NCBI RefSeq assembly: GCF_001623875.1
Contig: NZ_LWAE01000001.1
Coordinates: 248,001-312,000, forward strand
Reading direction: 5' to 3'
Length of the DNA stretch: 64,000 nucleotides
Source: Clostridium magnum DSM 2767
GTDB taxonomy: Bacteria; Bacillota; Clostridia; Clostridiales; Clostridiaceae
In this document: positions 27,190 to 35,729 of the stretch, piece after piece
Position numbering within the stretch: the first letter of the stretch is position 1
Layout: each line of letters opens with the position of its first letter
Made by a program: the position numbers and the translations under genes
Notes under the pieces: generated by a model
What the model was told of the DNA's origin: nothing
Database searches by the model: none
The model's input: the letters and a program-made list of their open reading frames with translations, nothing else

Positions 27190-28130
27190 TGGCTAATAAA
27201 ATAGCAACAAGAGAAGCTTATGGAAAAGCGCTAGCAAAATTAGGTCAAGAAAATGAAAAAGTAGTTGTATTTGATGCGGATTTATCTAAATCAACTAAAA
27301 CTGCTGACTTTAAAAAAGTTTGTCCAGAAAGATTTATAAACATGGGAATAGCTGAAGCAAATATGATGACTGTAGCTGCAGGTATATCAACTTGTGATAA
27401 AATACCTTTTGTAAGTACTTTTGCTATGTTTGCTGCAGGAAGAGCCTTTGAGCAAATAAGAAACTCTATATGTTATCCAAATTTAAATGTAAAAATTTGT
27501 GCAACTCATGCAGGAATCTCAGTTGGTGAAGACGGTGCGTCACATCAATCAGTTGAAGATATATCTCTAATGAGAAGCATACCTAACATGACAGTTATAA
27601 GCCCAAGTGATGCAGTGGAAACAGAAGCTGTAATTAAAGCAATAGCTGAGTATAAGGGTCCTTGTTATGTAAGATTAGGAAGATTAGGTGTACCAGTTAT
27701 CAATGACAATGCAGAGTATAAATTTGAATTGGGTAAGGCTATTACTTTAAGAGAAGGAAAGGATGCAACTATTATAGCAACAGGACTAATGGTAGATGCG
27801 GCTCTTGAAGCATATAATACTCTTTCAGAAGAAGGAATAAAGGTTAGAGTTATAAATATACATACAATTAAACCTATAGATACGGAAGCAATAGTAAAGG
27901 CTGCAAGAGAAACTGGTGTTGTAATAACTGCTGAAGAGCACAGTACTATTGGAGGATTAGGTTCTGCAGTTTGTGAAGTGTTAAGTGAAAATCAACCAAC
28001 ACCTGTTATAAGAGTAGGAATTAAAGATACATTTGGTGAAAGTGGAAAGCCAGCAGAACTTCTTAAGGCTTATGGTTTAACAGCAGATGATATTGTTAAG
28101 GCTGTTAAGAAGGGACTTACAATAAAATAA
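27189..28130 (+). CDS. Transketolase, C-terminal subunit
   Basis: Pyrimidine-binding and C-terminal half of the split transketolase, 313 residues. It carries FINMGIAEANMMTVAAG, with the Glu that activates ThDP, and SVGEDGASHQSVEDI and YVRLGR in the pyrimidine domain. The C-terminal domain follows (INIHTIKPIDTEAIVKAA). It starts on the last base of the upstream stop (TAATG) and ends at a strong terminator. Confidence 0.92.
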   Translation: MANKIATREAYGKALAKLGQENEKVVVFDADLSKSTKTADFKKVCPERFINMGIAEANMMTVAAGISTCDKIPFVSTFAMFAAGRAFEQIRNSICYPNLNVKICATHAGISVGEDGASHQSVEDISLMRSIPNMTVISPSDAVETEAVIKAIAEYKGPCYVRLGRLGVPVINDNAEYKFELGKAITLREGKDATIIATGLMVDAALEAYNTLSEEGIKVRVINIHTIKPIDTEAIVKAARETGVVITAEEHSTIGGLGSAVCEVLSENQPTPVIRVGIKDTFGESGKPAELLKAYGLTADDIVKAVKKGLTIK

Positions 28131-28145
28131 TTTATTTTAAATTAG

Positions 28146-28182
28146 TATGGTGGTATATTGTGTTATACCACCATATTTTTTT
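28146..28182 (+). terminator. Rho-independent terminator
   Basis: TATGGTGGTATA (28146-28157) and TATACCACCATA (28164-28175) pair exactly, followed by T7. Confidence 0.9.
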
Positions 28183-28265
28183 ACTAATATTAAAATTAAA
28201 ATAGGGCATACTTACCTTTAGTAGTATTAAATTATTTTAAAATAATAGTAGGAGTAAAGAAATTT

Positions 28266-29119
28266 ATGAAAATGGTAAAGGAATATGTTCTTATTACAAT
28301 AGGGGTTTTACTAGTAGCTTTAAGCATACAGTTTTTTTTAGCACCTAATAAAATAGCAGCAGGAGGAGTTACAGGAATAGCGATAATAGTAAATAGTTAT
28401 ATTCCAAGATTTCAAATAGGGTTAATAGTATTAATTTTAAATATTATATTGTTTATTGTTGGGTTTATTGCTATAGGTAATAAGTTTGGAGCTAAAACTA
28501 TATACTCAAGCTTAATGTTGTCTGGGATTATTTGGTTTATGGAAAGAACAACTGCTCTTAATATTATAATCACAACAAATCAATTACTTGCATCTATATT
28601 TGGAACTTTCCTAGGCGGAATAGGATTAGGGTTGGTATTTAATCAAAACGCATCCACTGGAGGAACAGATATATTAGCTAAAATATTAAATAAGTTTATT
28701 CATGTAGATATAGGGAAATCTCTACTTGTTGTGGACTTTATTGTAACACTTTTTGCTGGTATTTCTTTTGGGGCAGAAGCAGGAATGTATGCCCTTTTAA
28801 GTGTTATTTTAAATGGGTTTGTAATAGATTCAGTTATAGAAGGTCTTAATATTTCGAGACAAATATTTGTAATTAGTTCAAAAAATGATTTAATAAGTAA
28901 GTTTATAATTGAGGAGTTAGAAAGAGGATGTACCATTCTTCATGGCAAGGGGGATATAGCAAAGAAGATACATATATTCTTTACACTGTATTAGGTAGAA
29001 AAGAATTTATAAGGCTAAAAGGATATATAAAAGAAGTAGATGCAAAAGCATTTATTTCTATTACTCATGCCCATGAAGTTCTGGGAGAAGGATTTAAAGA
29101 TATTATTGAAGATGGTTAA
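28266..29119 (+). pseudogene. YitT family membrane protein gene, one-base frameshift
   Basis: Reads as a YitT/DUF161 protein with about six membrane segments (LITIGVLLVALSIQFFLAPN, GVTGIAIIVNS, NQNASTGGTDILAKIL) and a DUF2179 C-terminal domain. The frame breaks at a G5 run (28949-28953). The first frame reads HGKGDIAKK and stops at 28994. In the +1 frame GGYSKEDTYILYTVLGRKEF continues to 29119, the usual end of the family. One extra G restores a protein of about 284 residues. It may be a real inactivation, a phase-variable tract or a homopolymer sequencing error. Confidence 0.85.
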
Positions 29120-29263
29120 GTCACAATTTATTAATAATAATTTAATAAAATTAAATGGCAATTTTAATGGAATTGATTTTTAATTCTATGTCCTATTATG
29201 TTATAATAGACGTGGCAATGTAAAAAACATGGGAGTTTATGTATATATTAAGGAGAGATTTAA

Positions 29264-29950
29264 ATGATACAATTTAAAAATGTAACAAAGGTATACAATA
29301 ATAATATATTTGCATTATCAAATATAAATCTACATATAGAAAAAGGAGAGTTTGTTTTTTTAGTTGGGCCAAGTGGATCTGGAAAATCTACTTTCATAAA
29401 GATGCTCTTAAAGGAAGTTCAGCCTACAAACGGCAACATAATAGTAAACAATATGGATATAACAAATCTTAAAAGAAAGGAAATACCCTATTATAGAAGA
29501 AAGTTAGGAGTGGTATTTCAAGATTTCAGATTAATACCAACTTTAAACATATATGAAAATGTAGCTTTTGCCATGAGAGTTGTAGAAGCACCTCTAAGGG
29601 AAATCAAGAAGAAAGTTCCTGTAGTGCTCTCTTTAGTAGGACTAGCTAATAAGTATAAGGCTTTTCCGCATGAATTATCAGGTGGAGAACAACAAAGGGT
29701 GTCTTTGGCAAGAGCCATCGTGAATAACCCATCTATATTGATAGCAGATGAACCAACAGGAAACTTAGATCCAGAAACAGCAATGGATATAATGGACACA
29801 TTGAATGATATAAATCATGCTGGGACTACAATTGTGATGGCAACACATGCTAAAGATATAGTTGATGAAATGAAAAAAAGAGTTATAGCTATTGAAAAAG
29901 GTATTCTAGTTAGAGATGAACAAAGGGGGATGTACGGATATGAGGATTAG
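29264..29950 (+). CDS. ftsE: Cell division ABC ATPase FtsE
   Basis: Cytoplasmic ATPase that with FtsX activates peptidoglycan hydrolases at the cell surface. Walker A GPSGSGKST, signature LSGGEQQRVSLARAI and Walker B ILIADEPTGNLDP are complete. 228 residues is normal. AAGGAGAG precedes the ATG. It overlaps ftsX by 11 bp. The order ftsE-ftsX-ctp-minJ-uvrB-uvrA mirrors the Bacillus subtilis locus around ftsEX and uvrBA. Confidence 0.95.
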   Translation: MIQFKNVTKVYNNNIFALSNINLHIEKGEFVFLVGPSGSGKSTFIKMLLKEVQPTNGNIIVNNMDITNLKRKEIPYYRRKLGVVFQDFRLIPTLNIYENVAFAMRVVEAPLREIKKKVPVVLSLVGLANKYKAFPHELSGGEQQRVSLARAIVNNPSILIADEPTGNLDPETAMDIMDTLNDINHAGTTIVMATHAKDIVDEMKKRVIAIEKGILVRDEQRGMYGYED

Positions 29951-30830
29951 TACAGGTAAGTTTTTTGCAATAGATGCTGTAAAAAGCTTCAAACGAAATA
30001 AAACAGTGAGTATTGCAGCTGCAGCCACTGTTGCAGCAACACTTTTTATTTTTGGAGTATTTGTCCTTACTTTATTAAATGTTAATAAAGGTATATTAGA
30101 AGTTGAATCTAAGGTTGAGGCAAAAGTAATCCTAAAGGATAACATAACAATGACGCAACAAAGAGATTTAGAAAAGAAGATAAAAGAAGTAGATGGAGTA
30201 GTTGATGTATCATATGAAAGTAAAGCCCAAGCAATGGAAAATTTTAAGAACCAGCTTGGAGAACAAAATAAAAGTCTTGTGGAAGGTCTAGACAAAGATA
30301 ATCCTATGCCTAACTCATATATCATAAAAGTAGAAAAGCCTGAAGTAATTTCTAATGTTGTCAGCCATATTAAAGGCTCTGAAGGTATAGAAAGTATTAA
30401 AGATGCCAGAGAAGTTGTAGAAAAGCTTATGTCTATAACAAGAACCTTAAAATGGGTAGGTAGTGTTATATTTATTATACTAATAGGCGTTTCTTTGTTC
30501 TTAATAGGAAATACTATTAAAATTACTGTTTATTCCAGAAGAAGAGAAATTGGAATAATGAAATATATAGGTGCTACAGATTGGTTCATAAGATGGCCAT
30601 TTATAATTGAAGGTATAATTATAGGAATTATAGGGGCAGTATTTGCTGATTTAATCCTGTACTATGCATACAGAGTCGCTTATGTTAAAGCTTCGTCAGG
30701 GTTAATTATAATGCAGTTAGTTGATCCACAGTATGTACTAACATATGTTTTAGGGATATTTATAATAACAGGTACTCTTATAGGCTCCTTAGGAAGTATC
30801 TTATCTATTAGGAAATTCCTGGCGGTTTAA
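29940..30830 (+). CDS. ftsX: Cell division protein FtsX
   Basis: Membrane partner of FtsE, 296 residues. An N-terminal membrane segment, a large extracellular domain (KVILKDNITMTQQRDLEKKI, SYESKAQAMENFKNQLGE) and three C-terminal membrane segments with the FtsX motif EIGIMKYIGATDWFIRWPF are visible. The ATG at 29940 lies inside the end of ftsE, so the pair is coupled. It is followed by a terminator at 30836. Confidence 0.93.
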   Translation: MRISTGKFFAIDAVKSFKRNKTVSIAAAATVAATLFIFGVFVLTLLNVNKGILEVESKVEAKVILKDNITMTQQRDLEKKIKEVDGVVDVSYESKAQAMENFKNQLGEQNKSLVEGLDKDNPMPNSYIIKVEKPEVISNVVSHIKGSEGIESIKDAREVVEKLMSITRTLKWVGSVIFIILIGVSLFLIGNTIKITVYSRRREIGIMKYIGATDWFIRWPFIIEGIIIGIIGAVFADLILYYAYRVAYVKASSGLIIMQLVDPQYVLTYVLGIFIITGTLIGSLGSILSIRKFLAV

Positions 30831-30835
30831 GGTGA

Positions 30836-30872
30836 TAAAGAGCATGCAGTTTATACTGTATGCTCTTTTACT
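30836..30872 (+). terminator. Rho-independent terminator
   Basis: Arms 30836-30850 and 30855-30870 (TAAAGAGCATGCAGT with its near complement) pair with one wobble. Confidence 0.75.
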
Positions 30873-30977
30873 AAATTTTATAAATAGTTTTGCAAATTTA
30901 TTTTTTTTAATGTTATAATTATTTAAGATTTATATAAATACTATAAAGTATAAGGTTAAAACGAAGAGGTGGAAGAA

Positions 30978-32138
30978 TTGAATAATAAAAAGAAATGGAT
31001 AACATGGACATTAGTAATTCTGATTGTTACTAATACTCTGACTTTATTTGGAACTAAAATGTATATATCCAAAACAGCTGATTTTGCAAAACTATTTGAA
31101 ATAAGAAATGAATTATATAAATATTATGATGGAACTATAGATGAGGCTGCGTTAGAAGAAGGAGCTATTAAAGGAATGACATCTGCGCTTAATGATCCAT
31201 ATACTGTATTTATGAACAAAAAAGAGTATGAGCAATTTAATACACAAACAGAAGGAAACTATAGTGGAGTAGGACTCCAAGTTCAAGCTAAGGATGACAG
31301 TATCGTAGTAGTAGATGTTTTTGAAGATTCTCCATCGAAAAAGGCTGGTGTGCTTCCTAAAGATATTATAGAAAAAGTTGAAGGCACAGATGTAACAGGA
31401 AAAGAACTTGAAAAAGCCGTATCCTTAATGAAAGGAAAAGAAGGAACGGAGGTTACATTAACTTTATATAGAGAAGGCAAGGGTAACTTTGATGTAAAGC
31501 TTAAAAGAGCTAAGATAAATTTAGTTACTGTTAAAGGTGAGATTTTAGGTGATAATGTAGGATACATACAGGTTACAATGTTTGATGAAAATACAGCTAA
31601 AAACTTTACAAGTAAGCTTAAAGAGCTTCAGGATAAGGGAATAAAATCGTTAATAGTGGATTTAAGAGGTAATCCTGGTGGATTACTTGATGAGTGCGTT
31701 GATATGGTTTCAAATTTTGTCCCAAGTAACAAAGTTATAGTTTCAACAGTGGATAAATATAAAAATAAAAAGGAATATAAGTCAAAGGGAGGCATTGCAA
31801 TAGGATTACCTCTTACTATACTTACAAATGAGGGAACTGCCAGTGCTTCAGAGATATTTTCTGGTGCTGTAAGAGATTATAAGATTGGTACTTTAGTTGG
31901 AAAGAAGACCTTTGGTAAGGGAGTTGTTCAGACTATGTTAGATACAGGAGAGGGAACTGCACTGAAGGTTACAGTTTCAAAGTATTATACTCCGAATGGT
32001 GAAAATATACATCATACAGGAATTAAACCTGACATAGAAGTTGAATATCCAGATGATTTAAGACAGAAGGCTTATGATAGAAATACAGACCCTCAGTTTA
32101 GCAAAGCCTTAGAAATGGCGAAAAGCAAAATTAAATAA
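30978..32138 (+). CDS. S41 family C-terminal processing protease, PDZ
   Basis: Membrane-anchored carboxy-terminal processing peptidase (CtpA/CtpB type) of 386 residues. An N-terminal anchor (WITWTLVILIVTNTLTLFG) is followed by a PDZ domain (YSGVGLQVQAKDDSIVVVDV, GVLPKDIIEKV) and the S41 domain. The latter has the catalytic Ser in NEGTASASEIFSGA and Lys in KTFGKGVVQ. The TTG at 30978 is preferred because GAGGTGG lies 6 nt before it. CtpB lies near ftsEX and minJ in Bacillus as well. Confidence 0.9.
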   Translation: MNNKKKWITWTLVILIVTNTLTLFGTKMYISKTADFAKLFEIRNELYKYYDGTIDEAALEEGAIKGMTSALNDPYTVFMNKKEYEQFNTQTEGNYSGVGLQVQAKDDSIVVVDVFEDSPSKKAGVLPKDIIEKVEGTDVTGKELEKAVSLMKGKEGTEVTLTLYREGKGNFDVKLKRAKINLVTVKGEILGDNVGYIQVTMFDENTAKNFTSKLKELQDKGIKSLIVDLRGNPGGLLDECVDMVSNFVPSNKVIVSTVDKYKNKKEYKSKGGIAIGLPLTILTNEGTASASEIFSGAVRDYKIGTLVGKKTFGKGVVQTMLDTGEGTALKVTVSKYYTPNGENIHHTGIKPDIEVEYPDDLRQKAYDRNTDPQFSKALEMAKSKIK

Positions 32139-32173
32139 TTTAAGTCTATATTTTTACAATTAATATTTACTAA

Positions 32174-32332
32174 GGCATCTGAAAGAAAATAACAAGTCAA
32201 AGATGCGACGGATATTTTGCGTCAGAAAAGGAGGCAGTTTCCGCAGATAGCCGACCCTATATAAGGGTTCTGCCAACGCAGTATGACGCAAAATAGACTA
32301 GCAGATTGACTAGTTATTTTTTTGAAGATGCC
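32174..32332. repeat. MITE-like palindromic element, 159 bp
   Basis: Starts GGCATCT (32174) and ends AGATGCC (32332). The outer about 48 nt on each side are inverted near-copies (AAAATAAC, AGTCAA and ATTTTGCGTCA blocks in both arms). The centre holds a smaller hairpin (CCCTATATAAGGG). TAA is present directly on both sides (32171-32173, 32333-32335), consistent with a 3-bp target duplication. No coding capacity. A further hairpin, 32336-32346 with 32356-32366, follows at once. Confidence 0.75.
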
Positions 32333-32400
32333 TAAGCGTCAGGTAGAGTTAATTTCTATCTGGCGCGAGTTTCACTTTACGGAGAGGGGAAATCATTCTG

Positions 32401-33693
32401 ATGAATATTTTGATATATACTTTAAAATCGGTTGCCTTTGCATTAACAGAACCTTACCTGGTTACACTTTTGATTATATTAGCATTTATACTTTATAGAA
32501 AAAATAAAAAAACAACCATAATGCAAAAGATGATTCTTGGAGAGAGGATCAATTCACCCTTTGAGCTTACTATATCTCAAATTGTAATGGGTATATTTGG
32601 AGGAGTGCTTGCAAGTGTTATTATGTCATATTTAGGAATAGTCTTCGATGAGCGTTCAGCGATAGATCTTATATTCTTAGTCTCTGTAATATTTATGTTT
32701 TTCAATCCTAGATTCATTTGTTTTGCTTATTCGGGAGCAGTTCTGGGAATCATTAGTATTATATTAAATTTAATAGCAACTGCATTTAATATGCCTAACT
32801 TAGATGTTTTAAAGATTGATGTGGCTAGTCTAATGACAATGGTTGCAATTTTGCATTTTGTAGAAGGTATTTTAGTAATGATAGATGGAGGAACTGGATA
32901 TATCCCCGTGTTCACCAGTAGAGATGAAAAGATAATAGGTGGATTTGCATTACAAAGATATTGGGCTTTTCCGATAGCAATATTTTTTATGCTACACAAC
33001 AGTTCAACTATAGGTTCTTCATGGCAGGTACCACTACCAAACTGGTGGCCCTTAGTTAAAGGTGGCATTTCTATTGACATATTAAAAGATGCAGTGGTAG
33101 CGCTTGTACCTTTTTATGGGATGGTAGGTTATAATACTGTAACTTTTACAAAGGATAGAAAAGAAAAAACTAAGATTTCTGGAACTCTAATAATAGTATA
33201 TAGTTTAGCTTTATTTGGATTAGCTCAACTTTCTGTTTTAAACATATATCTTAAATTTTTAGTTCTTATATTTGCAGCGGCAGCCCATGAAGCTATGATA
33301 GCTTTTCAGCGGTATTTAGAGCTGAAGGGAACGCCTAAGTATATAAGTGGCGATGAGGGAATAATGGTACTAGATGTTGCACCTAATTCTCCAGCTAATG
33401 AGATGGGAATCAAAAGTGGAGATATGTTAGTAGAAGTTAACAATGCAAAAATAGAGAATGAAGAGAGAATAGCAGAAGCTATAAGGGAATGTTCGAATTT
33501 TATATGGTTTAAAGTAAAAAAAGTAACTGGTAAATTTGAGCAGGTCAGTTATAGTAAATTAAATAGTGAAAAAAGGTTAGGGATTGTTTTTGTGCCAAGA
33601 GGAGTTCCTAAAGATAGCATGGTAGTAAAGCTTGATGAAACAAAATTTGGTGAAGTATTAGATAAAATAAAAAATAAAGATAAGGATGAATAG
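32401..33693 (+). CDS. MinJ-like PDZ membrane protein
   Basis: Polytopic membrane protein of 430 residues with about eight N-terminal hydrophobic segments and a C-terminal PDZ domain (GIMVLDVAPNSPANEMGIKS, then GDMLVEVNNAKI). Bacillus MinJ (YvjD) has this architecture and lies near ctpB and ftsEX; it recruits DivIVA and MinD at poles and septa. Clostridial members are less studied, so the division role is inferred from context. It is followed 3 nt later by uvrB. The MITE-like repeat lies in its upstream region. Confidence 0.75.
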   Translation: MNILIYTLKSVAFALTEPYLVTLLIILAFILYRKNKKTTIMQKMILGERINSPFELTISQIVMGIFGGVLASVIMSYLGIVFDERSAIDLIFLVSVIFMFFNPRFICFAYSGAVLGIISIILNLIATAFNMPNLDVLKIDVASLMTMVAILHFVEGILVMIDGGTGYIPVFTSRDEKIIGGFALQRYWAFPIAIFFMLHNSSTIGSSWQVPLPNWWPLVKGGISIDILKDAVVALVPFYGMVGYNTVTFTKDRKEKTKISGTLIIVYSLALFGLAQLSVLNIYLKFLVLIFAAAAHEAMIAFQRYLELKGTPKYISGDEGIMVLDVAPNSPANEMGIKSGDMLVEVNNAKIENEERIAEAIRECSNFIWFKVKKVTGKFEQVSYSKLNSEKRLGIVFVPRGVPKDSMVVKLDETKFGEVLDKIKNKDKDE

Positions 33694-33696
33694 AGA

Positions 33697-35679
33697 ATGG
33701 AAACTTTTAAAATACATTCTAAATTTAAACCTACAGGAGATCAGCCTACAGCTATAAACAGTATAGTTAATGGAATGTTAAATGGAGACAAATTTCAAAC
33801 GCTGCTTGGGGTAACAGGCTCAGGTAAAACATTTACTATGGCAAACATTATTGAAAAAGTTCAGAAACCAACGCTTGTTCTAGCTCATAATAAAACTTTA
33901 GCGGCACAACTTTGTTCAGAGTTTAGAGAGTTTTTTCCTGAAAATTGCGTTGAATATTTTGTTTCATACTATGATTATTATCAACCAGAAGCATATGTTG
34001 CCCAAACTGATACCTATATAGAAAAGGATGCATCTATTAATGACGAAATAGATAAGTTAAGACATTCAGCCACGTCTGCATTACTGGAAAGAAAGGATGT
34101 AATAGTAGTAGCATCCGTATCCTGTATATATGGTTTGGGTAATCCAGAGGAATATAAAAACCTTACTTTGTCATTAAGGCAAGGTATGATTAAAGAGAGA
34201 GATGAGATCCTAAAAAAGCTTATAGAAATACAATATGAACGAAACGAGATTAATTTTGTGAGAGGAACCTTTAGAGTAAGGGGAGATGTGCTAGACATAT
34301 TTCCAGCGTCTTCAACAAATAAGGGGATAAGAATAGAGTTTTTTGGAGATGAAATAGATAGGATAAGGGAATTTGATGTGTTAACTGGTGAGATGATAGG
34401 GGCAAGAAAACATGTATCTATATTTCCAGCATCTCACTTTGCAACATCTAAAGAAAGGCTGGAAAAATCTATAGTTAGGATAGAAGAAGAACTAGAGATT
34501 AGACTTAAAGAACTCACAGCACAAGATAAGCTTTTAGAGGCTCAGAGATTAAAGCAGAGGACAAACTTTGACATTGAGATGATGAGAGAAGTTGGGTATT
34601 GTAGTGGTATTGAAAATTATTCAAGAATACTTGATGGAAGAGATAAAGGCACACCACCACAGACTCTTATTGACTATTTTCCAGAGGATTACTTACTTTT
34701 TATAGATGAAAGCCACGTGACTCTTCCACAGGTAAAGGCTATGTATGCAGGTGATAGATCAAGAAAAGAATCTTTAGTGGAGTATGGTTTTAGGCTGCCT
34801 TCAGCTTATGACAATAGACCTTTAAAATTTGCTGAATTTGAAGGTAAGCTGAATCAAGTTCTATTTGTTAGTGCTACACCTGCTGATTATGAGTTATCTC
34901 ATTCCACAAATATAGCAGAACAAATAATAAGACCAACGGGACTACTAGATCCAGAGATTATTATTAAGCCTATAAAAGGACAAATAGATGATTTATATGC
35001 TAGCATTAAGGAAACTATAAGTAGAGGATTCAGAATCCTTGTGACAACTCTTACTAAAAAGATGGCAGAGGATTTAACGGATTATTTAAAGGATATGAAT
35101 ATAAAAACTAATTACCTTCATTCCGGTATAGACACTATAGAGAGAATGAAAATAATCAGAGATCTAAGAAAAGGAGAGTTTGATGTTTTAGTAGGTATAA
35201 ATTTACTGAGAGAAGGTTTGGATATTCCTGAGGTAGCATTAGTTGCAATTCTTGATGCGGATAAGGAAGGTTTCTTAAGGTCTGAAAGATCTTTAATACA
35301 GACAATAGGTAGAGCTGCAAGAAATTCTGAGAGCAAGGTTATAATGTATGCAGATAGAGTGACTGACTCAATGAATAAAGCCCTAAGTGAAACAAGTAGA
35401 AGAAGAAAGATACAGATAGAATATAATGAACAACATGGTATAACACCAACAACTGTAAAAAAAGAAATTAGAGAAGTAATAGAAGCTACAAAAGTTGCAG
35501 AAGAAAAAGCTGAATATGGTAGTTTAGAAGAGGCTATAGAAGCTAATAATGAGAATATAGATGTACTTATAGAAAAATATGAAAAAGAGATGAAGCAAGC
35601 TGCTAAAGACTTACAGTTTGAACAAGCAGCACACTTGCGTGATTTGATTTTAAAGCTAAAAAAACAAAAGAAAAAATAA
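33697..35679 (+). CDS. uvrB: Excinuclease ABC subunit B
   Basis: Damage-verifying helicase-like subunit of nucleotide excision repair, 660 residues. Helicase motif [11 protein letters not shown], the beta-hairpin region [20 protein letters not shown], motif II IDESH, motif [11 protein letters not shown] and the C-terminal UVR motif ([20 protein letters not shown]) are all present. It is followed by uvrA after 50 bp and is probably cotranscribed with it. SOS control is usual for the family; I see no clear LexA box here. Confidence 0.97.
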   Translation: METFKIHSKFKPTGDQPTAINSIVNGMLNGDKFQTLLGVTGSGKTFTMANIIEKVQKPTLVLAHNKTLAAQLCSEFREFFPENCVEYFVSYYDYYQPEAYVAQTDTYIEKDASINDEIDKLRHSATSALLERKDVIVVASVSCIYGLGNPEEYKNLTLSLRQGMIKERDEILKKLIEIQYERNEINFVRGTFRVRGDVLDIFPASSTNKGIRIEFFGDEIDRIREFDVLTGEMIGARKHVSIFPASHFATSKERLEKSIVRIEEELEIRLKELTAQDKLLEAQRLKQRTNFDIEMMREVGYCSGIENYSRILDGRDKGTPPQTLIDYFPEDYLLFIDESHVTLPQVKAMYAGDRSRKESLVEYGFRLPSAYDNRPLKFAEFEGKLNQVLFVSATPADYELSHSTNIAEQIIRPTGLLDPEIIIKPIKGQIDDLYASIKETISRGFRILVTTLTKKMAEDLTDYLKDMNIKTNYLHSGIDTIERMKIIRDLRKGEFDVLVGINLLREGLDIPEVALVAILDADKEGFLRSERSLIQTIGRAARNSESKVIMYADRVTDSMNKALSETSRRRKIQIEYNEQHGITPTTVKKEIREVIEATKVAEEKAEYGSLEEAIEANNENIDVLIEKYEKEMKQAAKDLQFEQAAHLRDLILKLKKQKKK

Positions 35680-35729
35680 AGTGAAACTTGAATTTAAAAT
35701 GAAAAAATTAAGGGGTGGAAATAAAACTA

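Noticed and set aside
35679..35693. 15-nt match to the start of the dispersed repeat after uvrB
   Set aside because: AAGTGAAACTTGAAT matches exactly, but the rest of the element is missing and part is the uvrB stop; too short to call a copy.
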